A stretch of 14,259 nucleotides of DNA from Bacteroides sp. (GTDB lineage: Bacteria; Bacteroidota; Bacteroidia; Bacteroidales; Bacteroidaceae). The DNA lies in assembly GCA_019414665.1 (NCBI GenBank), contig DXLO01000041.1, positions 1 to 14,259 on the forward strand, given 5' to 3'. Position 1 is the stretch's first letter, and every line of letters begins with the position of its first letter. The notes under the pieces were generated by a model. That model was not told the DNA's origin. It saw only the letters and a list, made by a program, of their open reading frames with translations, and did no database searches. Of the stretch, positions 1-6,517 are shown in pieces. The translations under genes and the position numbers were made by a program.

Positions 1-12
1 TATGGGGCACAG

Positions 13-113
13 AACGAAACGTATATTGAGGATTGAGCGGAAAGAATATCAAACCTATTGATATACAAAATGTTATGCAAAATATGAGTGGATGGCTCTG
101 CAAAACGAAACGT
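13..113. repeat. Pair of AACGAAACGT direct repeats
   Basis: AACGAAACGT occurs at 13-22 and again at 104-113, 91 bp apart. It lies in the 334-bp stretch at the left edge, which holds no convincing gene: apart from this pair, related GGTTTAATT/GGGTTTA strings around 120-192 and a terminator at 231-251, I see nothing there. The pair could be binding sites for a DNA-binding protein or chance. Confidence 0.3.
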
Positions 114-230
114 TTACGTGGGTTTAATTTGCAGCTACATTTAGGTGCTTTTTAGGCATACAGATTTGCAGATAGGTTTAATTGGGTTTACATAAGGCTT
201 ACATGGTTGATTCTGGTGGGGGAGTGAGTG

Positions 231-251
231 GCAGCTGCGGCTGCTTTTTTT
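231..251 (+). terminator. Rho-independent terminator
   Basis: A 5-bp GC-rich stem (GCAGC 231-235 with GCTGC 240-244, loop TGCG) is followed directly by seven T residues (245-251). It would end rightward transcription coming from outside the window and isolates the small gene at 335-577. Confidence 0.6.
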
Positions 252-307
252 GTGCCTGATTATTTGATATAATGCTGCTTAAATTATTCCATATAATAGT
301 TATTTGG

Positions 308-315
308 TATATTTG
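308..315 (+). promoter_or_regulatory. Bacteroidetes-type -7 element
   Basis: TATATTTG matches the Bacteroidetes -7 consensus TAnnTTTG and lies 20 bp before the ATG of the small gene at 335. No clear -33 TTTG is visible 19-21 bp upstream, so the call rests on the -7 match and its position. Confidence 0.4.
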
Positions 316-334
316 CGACAAAATATTATTAGTT

Positions 335-577
335 ATGGCAAAGGTAATACATATACATTTGACACACGGAATAGAAGGAACAAAGCGGAAAGACTGGTAT
401 TTTAGTAGTATAACGGCCATTTATACTGTTTTGACGGCAGAACAGGTGGGCGCAACGAAGAATTATCTGCTTCATGCAGGATTATCTGGTAACGGGACTG
501 TATGCACCAAAAAGGCTATAATAAAGCAATCTACGCTCATTTCTTGCGGGCGTAGTGGAAATGTATCAGACGAATAA
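335..577 (+). CDS. Small conserved-looking protein, function unknown
   Basis: An 80-residue protein beginning MAKVIHIHLTHG. I chose the ATG at 335 rather than the one at 272 because it follows a TATATTTG promoter-like element at 308-315, while the longer N-terminus would overlap that element and reads as hydrophobic filler. The text (a short beta-strand-like start, then a segment around SSITAIYTVLTAEQVGATKNYL, then a Gly-rich LSGNGTVCTKKAIIKQSTLIS stretch split here only for description) resembles a small unannotated protein I associate with Bacteroides genomes. No catalytic motif, signal peptide or membrane segment is evident. It is flanked on both sides by Rho-independent terminators, so it is a single-gene unit, and it probably belongs to host flanking DNA rather than to the phage. 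Function unknown. Confidence 0.6.
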   Translation: MAKVIHIHLTHGIEGTKRKDWYFSSITAIYTVLTAEQVGATKNYLLHAGLSGNGTVCTKKAIIKQSTLISCGRSGNVSDE

Positions 578-624
578 TAAGCGGCTAAAAAGGCAATAAA
601 AACGGCTTTAGAATGATCCGGTGT

Positions 625-652
625 GGGGAGGTGGTTATACCTCCCCTTTTTT
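625..652 (+). terminator. Rho-independent terminator
   Basis: A perfect 8-bp stem (GGGGAGGT 625-632 with ACCTCCCC 639-646) is followed by six T residues (647-652). It ends the unit containing the 335-577 gene and probably lies close to the host/phage boundary. Confidence 0.8.
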
Positions 653-679
653 GTGCTTGAAATCGGTCTTTTTTGACGC

Positions 680-736
680 TGGATATTCAGGTGGATATTC
701 AAAGTGGATATTCACTTTTATAGAACTGGATATTCA
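680..736. repeat. Four direct copies of TGGATATTCA, candidate phage-end protein sites
   Basis: TGGATATTCA occurs at 680-689, 692-701, 705-714 and 727-736, with start-to-start spacings of 12, 13 and 22 bp, near whole helical turns. The copies sit in a non-coding stretch between the terminator at 625-652 and the repressor gene. Mu and its relatives carry several transposase-binding sites inside each end, so these may be transposase sites marking the left end; repressor operators are the alternative. I could not define the terminal nucleotides. Confidence 0.5.
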
Positions 737-811
737 AAATAGGGTTTTGGCGGTGTGCGATACAGACATGCTAAAATACCACAATTTTAAAAATACCCCT
801 TGTTTTTTATT

Positions 812-838
812 TGATAGCCCCCCCCTAAAAACCTATCA
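812..838. repeat. Inverted repeat enclosing a C8 tract
   Basis: TGATAG (812-817) and CTATCA (833-838) flank a run of eight C residues (818-825) and a CTAAAA stretch. The stem is only six bp and no T-run follows on either strand. The homopolymer could be length-variable. No gene overlaps it. Confidence 0.3.
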
Positions 839-901
839 TTTTTCACGTTTTACTTTTTAAATTCCCCAATATCAGTGCCTTTATGCCCTTATATAATGGT
901 A

Positions 902-950
902 GGGGAGGGGGATTGCTTGGGAGGGGGACATCATGGGGGATGATAGGGGG
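902..950 (+). other. G-tract cluster, potential G-quadruplex
   Basis: Six G-tracts of three to five bases (902-905, 907-911, 919-921, 923-927, 935-939, 946-950) fall within 49 bases on the plus strand, separated by 1-7 nt loops, meeting the usual G-quadruplex pattern. The cluster lies 46 bp past the stop of the leftward repressor gene, so the repressor transcript would carry the C-rich complement. The rest of 653-995 holds the TGGATATTCA repeats and no supported gene. Confidence 0.45.
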
Positions 951-995
951 TACGCTTCGTTTTCCATCACCGGTGTATGGTAATAGTAAATCCGC

Positions 996-1403
996 CTACC
1001 CGACATTTGCAGTACCGGAAATGGGCGCATCCGATACATGTTTTTCCTTTTCGATTGTCATTTGCCGGATTCGTTCCTCTAAGCGTCCGATTTCTCTATC
1101 TTGTTCCCTGATGATTTCTTCTTTTTCTCTAATTAAGGCAAGGAGAGAGGATAGTTCGGTTGTTTGTGTTGTTGTAGATGATGTATTATAGTAAATATCA
1201 CCTTTCCCAGTAAGTAACCAGGTAGGGTTTATATCATTATGTATTTCGATAATTTTCGACACCCATAAACTTGATATATCTGTTCCTTTGCTAATGCATC
1301 TTGAAATTACTCCATTCGAGCACCCAATAGCTTGTTCAAGTGCCCTTGTACTGATACCTTTTTCTTTAATTAGGATTGCAATCCTGTCGGAAATATTCGT
1401 CAT
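996..1403 (-). CDS. HTH phage repressor (CI-like, no peptidase domain)
   Basis: A 135-residue protein with an N-terminal helix-turn-helix region at about residues 5-38 (ISTRALEQAIGCSNGVISR), followed by PTWLLTGKG at 60-68, a signature I know from CI/C2-type phage repressors where 'NPxWLLTG' closes the HTH domain. Residues 84-121 are a charged heptad-like stretch, probably a coiled coil for oligomerisation. There is no S24/LexA peptidase domain, so it should not be inactivated by RecA-stimulated self-cleavage. It is transcribed leftward and faces the rightward early operon; the 133-bp interval between them carries the early promoter and a palindrome. This is the layout of a lysogeny switch. 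Role as main repressor is inferred from position and fold. Confidence 0.8.
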   Translation of the reverse strand: MTNISDRIAILIKEKGISTRALEQAIGCSNGVISRCISKGTDISSLWVSKIIEIHNDINPTWLLTGKGDIYYNTSSTTTQTTELSSLLALIREKEEIIREQDREIGRLEERIRQMTIEKEKHVSDAPISGTANVG

Positions 1404-1430
1404 AAGTCGTAAATTATCTACATAAAACTT

Positions 1431-1481
1431 TTTAGTGTCGAAAATATTCTATATATTTGCAGCGTGTTCAAAAAGGAACAC
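1431..1481 (+). promoter_or_regulatory. Early promoter with palindromic operator candidate
   Basis: TATATTTG at 1452-1459 matches the Bacteroidetes -7 consensus, with a T-rich TTTAG at 1431-1435 at about the right distance for a weak -33 element. Just downstream, GTGTTC (1464-1469) and GAACAC (1476-1481) form a perfect 6-bp inverted repeat around AAAAAG, in the expected transcript start region, where a bound repressor would block initiation. It lies between the divergent repressor and the first early gene. Confidence 0.55.
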
Positions 1482-1536
1482 CGCGCCAAATATACGAAAA
1501 AGGCATGTGATTAGCGAATTTTAAGGATTAAAGAAA

Positions 1537-1743
1537 ATGAACGAAGAAATAAAAGAATGGCAGACACAGAGCGTGAAGCACAAGGTGGCTTACGTGTTGA
1601 TGATGGACGGTATCAGCTTCAGATATACCGAAGAGACCGGGATTGTGTTTTCCGCACCTGATTTTTATGTGAAGAACCTTATCCGCCGCCTGATGAGTTG
1701 TTACGGCGTGAGTTTGAAACCGATTATAAACGAATTTAAATAA
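1537..1743 (+). CDS. Small early protein, function unknown
   Basis: A 68-residue protein, the first gene of the rightward block, downstream of the promoter at 1452-1459. An AAGGA-like ribosome site sits just before the ATG. It is basic at its C-terminal half (a LIRRLMSCYG stretch) and carries no motif I recognise. In Mu the first early gene (ner) encodes a small DNA-binding regulator, and position alone makes a similar role possible, but the sequence has no clear helix-turn-helix. Its stop is followed 8 bp later by the next gene, so the two are probably co-transcribed. Confidence 0.6.
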   Translation: MNEEIKEWQTQSVKHKVAYVLMMDGISFRYTEETGIVFSAPDFYVKNLIRRLMSCYGVSLKPIINEFK

Positions 1744-1751
1744 GTGAGATT

Positions 1752-2168
1752 ATGGAAAACAAGAAAATGAGTTGCTGGGATTTTGTATTCAGTTCTGTAA
1801 AGACCCATATAGATGATTTGGTAAGACAGGCTGACAAGTACACCAAAGACATGAATGAGGATTTTGAACATTTCTTCTGCTGGTATGCCGAGGATATGTA
1901 CAAGACGCAACGTGAACTTTCCTGTTACCGTGCCTTGAAGGTGGTTTTATCTGCCGGTAGCCATGATGATGTAAAGTTATACATGGAAAGCAAGATAAAC
2001 AGTCTGACTGATAGTCTTCTTACCGGAAGCATCCGCAAGAACAGCACCAGTGCGGCTTCAAATTTGGCGCATACGTTGGAACTGGAAGTGAACCAGAAGA
2101 TACGTGAGAAATTCACTATACTTCTTGGGATTATTGAAAAAGGTGAAAAGGTTGAGGGACAACAGTAA
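1752..2168 (+). CDS. Conserved early phage protein, function unknown
   Basis: A 138-residue, probably all-helical soluble protein. The N-terminal half is acidic and aromatic (FEHFFCWYAEDMY around residues 38-50), the C-terminal part is long-helix-like (LELEVNQKIREKFTILLGIIEK). No catalytic motif, signal peptide or transmembrane segment is seen. It starts 8 bp after the preceding stop and is followed by a 133-bp interval holding RNA-like structure, after which the operon continues. I do not recognise the family. Likely an early-region accessory protein because of its place between the regulator region and the transposase. Confidence 0.6.
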   Translation: MENKKMSCWDFVFSSVKTHIDDLVRQADKYTKDMNEDFEHFFCWYAEDMYKTQRELSCYRALKVVLSAGSHDDVKLYMESKINSLTDSLLTGSIRKNSTSAASNLAHTLELEVNQKIREKFTILLGIIEKGEKVEGQQ

Positions 2169-2181
2169 ACCCAGCGTGACA

Positions 2182-2275
2182 ACCCGGAAGGCGTTAAGAG
2201 ACGGGTGACGGTGTGGAAAGACACACGGGAGTGCATGGTTCTTGTGCCGGGGTTCGATTCCCCGGACTCCCCCCA
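2182..2275 (+). ncRNA. tRNA-like minihelix (acceptor plus T-arm with CCA) and leader hairpins
   Basis: At 2248-2264 lies a textbook T-arm: CGGGG, loop TTCGATT, CCCCG, followed by GACTCCC (2265-2271), a base, and CCA (2273-2275). GGGAGT at 2227-2232 pairs with ACTCCC at 2266-2271 as a 6-bp acceptor strand; C2247-G2265 extends the T-stem to 6 bp, giving the 12-bp coaxial helix of a normal tRNA. Only 14 nt (2233-2246) separate acceptor and T-arm, so D-arm, anticodon arm and anticodon are absent. Upstream are two small hairpins (ACCCG 2182-2186 with CGGGT 2202-2206; GTGTG 2211-2215 with CACAC 2222-2226). The element lies between two genes of the early operon. It may be a functional RNase P or CCA-enzyme substrate, or a tRNA remnant. 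Confidence 0.5.
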
Positions 2276-2301
2276 ATATTAATCATTAAAACAAGTGAGA
2301 T

Positions 2302-2676
2302 ATGAACAAGAGGTACATTCACATTACGAAAGCCGACCGCGACTTTATCGCAAAGGCACTCAACGTGACAGAGAAGACTGTTTATAACGCTATCCGGTTT
2401 GATGACCGTCGTGGCAACTCCGAACTTTCTGCAAAGATCCGTAAGTTGGCCATGGATCGTGGCGGTATTGTGATGGTTGTTATTCCGGAAATAGAAACTT
2501 TCCATGATTATGACAATGTGATGCGTCAGTACTGTCCGAACGGTGCCTTGATAGAGCTTGACCGTAATGATGGTAGCGGTCAGGTAATATTCAAGGGAGA
2601 AACGGTGAAGACTTACGAGCATGTGATGGTTGCCGATATTAACCAAATCCAAGCGTTTGCATCGGCATTGAGATAG
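2302..2676 (+). CDS. HTH DNA-binding early protein
   Basis: A 124-residue protein whose N-terminal 50 residues contain a helix-turn-helix (TKADRDFIAKALNVTEKTVY, residues about 9-28, followed by a basic stretch with DDRRGNSELSAKIRKLA). The remainder (IVMVVIPEIETFHDYDNVMRQY onward) is a beta/alpha region without a known motif. It sits immediately upstream of the transposase with a 9-bp gap, the place where Mu-type phages keep early regulators such as Ner. I infer a transcriptional or transposition-control role. It could equally be a transposase partner protein; no substrate or operator can be named. Confidence 0.65.
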   Translation: MNKRYIHITKADRDFIAKALNVTEKTVYNAIRFDDRRGNSELSAKIRKLAMDRGGIVMVVIPEIETFHDYDNVMRQYCPNGALIELDRNDGSGQVIFKGETVKTYEHVMVADINQIQAFASALR

Positions 2677-2685
2677 GAGGCGGCT

Positions 2686-4725
2686 ATGTTGGTGTATTAC
2701 GGTAACATACAGTGTATTTCTGCACGTGAGCTCATAGATGGCGGCTATATCACCGAATCCTGCTACAGGAACTGGGTGAACCGTGGCCGTATCAAGGTGG
2801 TGCGTCGTGGTGGAGGTGCTGCTGGAAATTGCGCGTTGGTCGCCCTCAATAGCCTGCCTACCGAGTGTCTGGAACGGGTGAAGGAAGACAACCCCGGTGG
2901 AACAGAGCAGGCACTTCGCCACTGGATACTCTCAAACTATGTGCTGGATCAGGCTGCAGTAGCCTATTTTTTGGATTGGGCTTCCCATTCTTCCAGCAAC
3001 AGAGCAACAGACGAACTTGCCCGGAAATATGCGGTGAATGCTTCCGTGTTGAATACTTGTATCAAGCTTTATAACAGAAGCAATGATTACCGAAAACTGA
3101 TGGGTGAAAAATATAACTGGGACATGATGGCCACCACCATCGAGACCCTACGCGAAGACTTTGGTCATGATCTTCCTGCCAGTACCCTTCGTTTCCGCAA
3201 GAAAGTGAACGAATATAAGCAATACGGTTATGAATGTTTGATAACCGGAAAATTCGGCAACCAGAACAAACGGAAGGTAACTCACATGGACGAACGCCTG
3301 GTGATGAGTTTGAAAGTACTTCCCAACCAACCATACGGCAGTGATGTGCATGAAATGTATCTGTCGTTTGTATGCGGTGAACTGGAAGTATGGGATCTGG
3401 AAACAGGAGAGATATTCAATCCGGAAAACTTTACGGATAAGAACGGGGAACCGAAAGAACTGAGCGAAAGCACTATCCGGAACATACTGAACAACCCGGC
3501 AAGCCAGCTGCTGATAGAAAAAGCCTTGCGTGGACGTATGGAATTCTATCATGAGCAAATGCCGCACATGCACCGCCATGGTGGTAAGTTCTCCCTGTCA
3601 CAAATAACGATGGATGACGTGGATTTGCCGCGTCGGATGAAAGGCGGCGAGTATGTGCATGCCTATTATGCTTATGATGTGGTGAGCCAGTGCCGTATCG
3701 GGCTGGCCTACGGGCGGGATAAGGATGATGCCTTGGTAGTGGACTGTTTTCGTGATATGTTCCGGCTCATCGAACGCAACGGATGGGGTATTCCAGCCGG
3801 TATTGAGGTGGAGCAGCACTTGATGAGCAAGTATAAAGAAGGATTCCTGAAGGCAGGTGAGGTATTTAAGTTTGTGCATTTCTGTGCCCCACAGAACTCA
3901 CAGGAGAAATATGCTGAAGCTCTGAACGGTGCGTTCAAGACAACCATAGCACATAAGAACCATGAAGCCATTGGCCGCTGGCATAACAAAGGTGCACGGC
4001 GGGTGGACCAGAAGAAAGTGAGTGACAGCAGCAACCACACCTGGGAAGACAGAAAGTATTATACGTTTGAAGAGCTTGTGGCGGACGACCGGCGCGATTG
4101 TGAAGAATGGAACAATACGCTTCACCCCAATCAAAAGAAATATCCCGGAATGACCCGTTGGGATGTGCTCGTAGCCAAAATCAATCCGACCCTTCGACCG
4201 CTTGATAAACTGACCTTGAGCAGATATATCGGAGAAAAGGTAGATACCAGTATTCGTAGAAATTCCACAGTACGTGTGGCAAATGCGGACTGGTGGCTGA
4301 GCGGTCCGGAAGTGCTGGAGCAGCTGGAACCAAACAACCGCAAGGTGACGGCTTACTATCTGCCGGATGAAGAGGGCAAGCCTACGGATGTCTTCCTGTA
4401 CCAGAACGACCGCTACCTTGACAAGGTTCGTCCGGTAGTGACTTACAACCGGGTGATGGCAGAACAGACCGAAGAAGACTGGGTAGCCTATACAGAGCAA
4501 AACAAAGTTCTGAGTCATTTCAGCAAATACCTCAATGACCACGCCATCGGAAAGGTGGGAACCGGTACACCGGATCAGCCAACGGATGACCCGGAAGAGG
4601 AACTGGAACTTCCCCCGGTGGAACTATCCGATGATTTGCCAGCCGAATTGTCGGCAGATCCGGAATCAGATTATGAATGGCACTCCGGAATAAGCGAGGC
4701 AATGAGGGCCATCAGTGACATGTAA
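2686..4725 (+). CDS. MuA-like DDE transposase
   Basis: A 679-residue protein, close to the 663 of Mu transposase A, with an AGGAGG ribosome site directly before the ATG. The N-terminus (about residues 10-65, with a NWVNRGRIKVVRRGGGAAGN stretch and then NSLP) fits the Mu-type winged-helix DNA-binding domain. The catalytic rve-like core covers roughly 295-430: ITMDDVD at 307-313 supplies the first Asp; the second position reads IEVEQHL (373-379) where an Asp is expected; SQEKYAEALNG (405-415) supplies the final Glu E411, 35 residues after E376. A C-terminal Mu-type beta-barrel region follows, then an acidic linker and a terminal helix (about 640-679) that could contact the ATPase. It would cut and join phage ends during integration and replicative transposition. 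The downstream ATPase gene supports the call. Confidence 0.9.
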   Translation: MLVYYGNIQCISARELIDGGYITESCYRNWVNRGRIKVVRRGGGAAGNCALVALNSLPTECLERVKEDNPGGTEQALRHWILSNYVLDQAAVAYFLDWASHSSSNRATDELARKYAVNASVLNTCIKLYNRSNDYRKLMGEKYNWDMMATTIETLREDFGHDLPASTLRFRKKVNEYKQYGYECLITGKFGNQNKRKVTHMDERLVMSLKVLPNQPYGSDVHEMYLSFVCGELEVWDLETGEIFNPENFTDKNGEPKELSESTIRNILNNPASQLLIEKALRGRMEFYHEQMPHMHRHGGKFSLSQITMDDVDLPRRMKGGEYVHAYYAYDVVSQCRIGLAYGRDKDDALVVDCFRDMFRLIERNGWGIPAGIEVEQHLMSKYKEGFLKAGEVFKFVHFCAPQNSQEKYAEALNGAFKTTIAHKNHEAIGRWHNKGARRVDQKKVSDSSNHTWEDRKYYTFEELVADDRRDCEEWNNTLHPNQKKYPGMTRWDVLVAKINPTLRPLDKLTLSRYIGEKVDTSIRRNSTVRVANADWWLSGPEVLEQLEPNNRKVTAYYLPDEEGKPTDVFLYQNDRYLDKVRPVVTYNRVMAEQTEEDWVAYTEQNKVLSHFSKYLNDHAIGKVGTGTPDQPTDDPEEELELPPVELSDDLPAELSADPESDYEWHSGISEAMRAISDM

Positions 4726-4763
4726 GAATAGAATTAGAACAACATTAAAACAGCGTTAGAATT

Positions 4764-5642
4764 ATGATTACAGAAGCGCAAAAACAGAAGATTTTAGCAG
4801 CGATAGCCGCCAACCGTGCGAACTATCCCAGTGATGCCAAGCATGCTGCCTCTTTAGCCATCAGTACATCTGTGTACAGTGCAATCAAGAACGGACAGAC
4901 AGACAAAGCCCTGAGCGATGCCAACTGGATAAGCATTGCCCGCAAATTAGGGGTGAACCTCCGTGGTGAAATGGAATGGAAAGCAGCCAAGACCCCGACC
5001 TTTGAATATATAACTGCCCAGCTGGAGTTCTCACAGCAGTCCAGTCTGTCGGGCATCTTGTGCGACATGCCCAATATCGGCAAGACTTTCACGGCACGTT
5101 ATTATGTGCAAAGCCACAAGAATGCCGTTTATATCGACTGCTCGCAGGTAAAGACAAAATTGAAGTTGGTACGCAAGATTGCTGCAGAGTTTGGTGTGGA
5201 CAGCAAGGGGAAGTATTCTGATGTGTATGAAGACCTGGTATATTACCTCCGTTCGATGGAAACCCCGCTTATCATCCTCGATGAAGCAGGCGACCTGCAG
5301 TATGAAGCTTTCCTGGAACTGAAGGCCTTATGGAATGCCACTGAGCGCTGCTGCGCCTGGTATATGATGGGGGCAGACGGATTGAAAGAGAAAATCAACC
5401 GGTCCATAGAATGTAAGAAGGTGGGCTATACCGAAATGTTGAGCCGTTATGGTGACCGGTACAGCAAGGTGACTCCGGATGATGGAAAGGAGCGCGAACA
5501 GTTCTTGAACAACCAGGCACGTATTGTAGCCAAGGTAAATGCTCCTGCGGGGGCTGATATAGCCCAGATTGTACGGAAGACATGCGGTGGTTTGAGAAGA
5601 GTCTATACCGAGATTGAGAAACTTAAAATGACAGCGGAATAA
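4764..5642 (+). CDS. MuB-like AAA ATPase, transposition target selector
   Basis: A 292-residue protein (MuB is 312). An N-terminal helix-turn-helix-like segment (about residues 24-64, ASLAISTSVYSAIKNGQ) precedes an AAA+ core. The Walker A reads DMPNIGKT at 101-108, with Asp in place of the first Gly; Walker B is LIILDEA at 169-175; a sensor-like segment AWYMMGADGLKEKIN follows at 198-212. MuB-type ATPases bind DNA, mark target sites and stimulate the transposase. The gene follows the transposase by 38 bp and its stop overlaps the next ATG by one base (TAATG). The AAA_22-like/TniB family is an alternative name for the same role. Confidence 0.85.
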   Translation: MITEAQKQKILAAIAANRANYPSDAKHAASLAISTSVYSAIKNGQTDKALSDANWISIARKLGVNLRGEMEWKAAKTPTFEYITAQLEFSQQSSLSGILCDMPNIGKTFTARYYVQSHKNAVYIDCSQVKTKLKLVRKIAAEFGVDSKGKYSDVYEDLVYYLRSMETPLIILDEAGDLQYEAFLELKALWNATERCCAWYMMGADGLKEKINRSIECKKVGYTEMLSRYGDRYSKVTPDDGKEREQFLNNQARIVAKVNAPAGADIAQIVRKTCGGLRRVYTEIEKLKMTAE

Positions 5643-6268
5643 TGAAGCGTGCGTACAGTCCGAAGGAAATAGCCGCCAAGAAATGGGTTACTCTGCCGTG
5701 GGATGAGAAATGGAGCAAACCTTTCGGGTTCCCGGCAGAGAACGCTTCGTGGTTCATCAGCGGTGCCAGTGCCAGTGGGAAAAGCAGCTTTGTGATGCAA
5801 CTTGGAAAGGAACTGTGCAACTATGGGACGGTGCTGTACATGAGTTACGAAGAGAAAATCAACCAAAGCTTCCAACGGCGTATGGGTTATCTGAAGATGA
5901 ATGAGGTGCAGGGTAAATTTCGTGTGGTGACAGAAGGCAGTCTGGAGGAAGTGATTGCCAGACTGAAAAAACCGAAAAGCCCGAAGTTTATCATCATCGA
6001 TTCCTTTCAGGTGGCCGGATGGGATTATCCGCAGGCTGTGGAACTGATGGAAACCTTTCCGAAGAAATGTTTCATCTGGATCAGCCAGGAAAAGAAAAGC
6101 CAGCCGATGGGTGGCGGTGCAGTAAGATTGAAATATATCTGTGATATGAAGATTCGGGTGGTCGGTTATAAAGCTTATTGTCAAGGACGCGCCATTGGAG
6201 ACCCGGGAAGCTATTATGTGGTATGGGAAGACGGAATCATTCAAACAAGTAATAATTTACCAAAATGA
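5642..6268 (+). CDS. RecA-like P-loop NTPase
   Basis: A 208-residue protein with Walker A GASASGKS at 41-48, a possible catalytic Glu in SYEEK (68-72), and Walker B KFIIIDSF at 115-122, ending with a WISQEKK segment (146-152) like the sensor region of RecA/RadA/DnaB-type ATPases. This compact single-domain architecture resembles the ATPase core of RadA/Sms or the RecA-fold helicases without their zinc or Lon-like parts. The start overlaps the stop of the MuB-like gene by one base, so the two are translationally coupled. I infer a role beside the transposition ATPase, perhaps in strand-exchange or replisome handover after transposition. The assignment to a RecA-fold NTPase is firm; the precise role is not. 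Confidence 0.75.
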   Translation: MKRAYSPKEIAAKKWVTLPWDEKWSKPFGFPAENASWFISGASASGKSSFVMQLGKELCNYGTVLYMSYEEKINQSFQRRMGYLKMNEVQGKFRVVTEGSLEEVIARLKKPKSPKFIIIDSFQVAGWDYPQAVELMETFPKKCFIWISQEKKSQPMGGGAVRLKYICDMKIRVVGYKAYCQGRAIGDPGSYYVVWEDGIIQTSNNLPK

Positions 6269-6513
6269 TTATGGATAATAACGAGAAGGCTTTTGAAAGC
6301 TACACCGGAACTGAAGTGTTCCAGATACTGCTGGACGGAAATTCCAGCCGGTCCGTATTGGATGACTGGCTGGAGCGAAACATCCAAAGCGACTTAAAAG
6401 TGAGAAGAGCGAAAATGCCCGGTCATGTCGTAATAGAAACGGGTGATGTCTTGTTTGCACGTAATGTGCTGATATGGAATCCAAGTTGTAAAGTAAACAT
6501 TAAAAAGATTTGA
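6265..6513 (+). CDS. Small early protein, function unknown
   Basis: An 82-residue protein starting with an ATG that overlaps the previous stop by four bases (ATGA), a sign of coupled translation; an in-frame ATG at 6271 is an alternative start. The sequence has an acidic N-terminal helix, then a basic and beta-rich C-terminal half (VVIETGDVLFARNVLIWN). I recognise no family. Its position in the tightly packed run after the NTPase genes argues that it is translated and acts in the early phase. Confidence 0.6.
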   Translation: MIMDNNEKAFESYTGTEVFQILLDGNSSRSVLDDWLERNIQSDLKVRRAKMPGHVVIETGDVLFARNVLIWNPSCKVNIKKI

Positions 6514-6517
6514 AGTG

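Noticed and set aside
272..334. N-terminal extension of the 335-577 gene
   Set aside because: It would run over the promoter-like element at 308-315 and adds a hydrophobic segment unlike the rest; the ATG at 335 is the better start.
621..860. Rightward 79-residue reading frame
   Set aside because: Starts inside a terminator and translates the TGGATATTCA repeats; no family resemblance.
883..1191. Rightward 102-residue reading frame
   Set aside because: Reads through the G-tracts and antisense to the repressor coiled coil; Gly-rich start is the G-tract translated.
2200..2275. Complete tRNA gene
   Set aside because: Only the T-arm, CCA and a nearby acceptor strand fit. No GGGAGTC lies about 73 bases upstream, and no D-arm or 7-nt anticodon loop can be placed.
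2194..2922. Leftward 242-residue reading frame
   Set aside because: It lies antisense to the HTH gene, the transposase start and the tRNA-like element, which explains its tRNA-antisense look (GNRTPAQEP). It has no ribosome site and no recognisable domain.
3898..4542. Leftward 214-residue reading frame
   Set aside because: Wholly antisense to the transposase gene; composition looks like a shadow frame (His/Val/Phe-rich without motifs).
5603..6244. Leftward 213-residue reading frame
   Set aside because: Antisense to the RecA-like NTPase gene, whose Walker motifs settle the coding strand.
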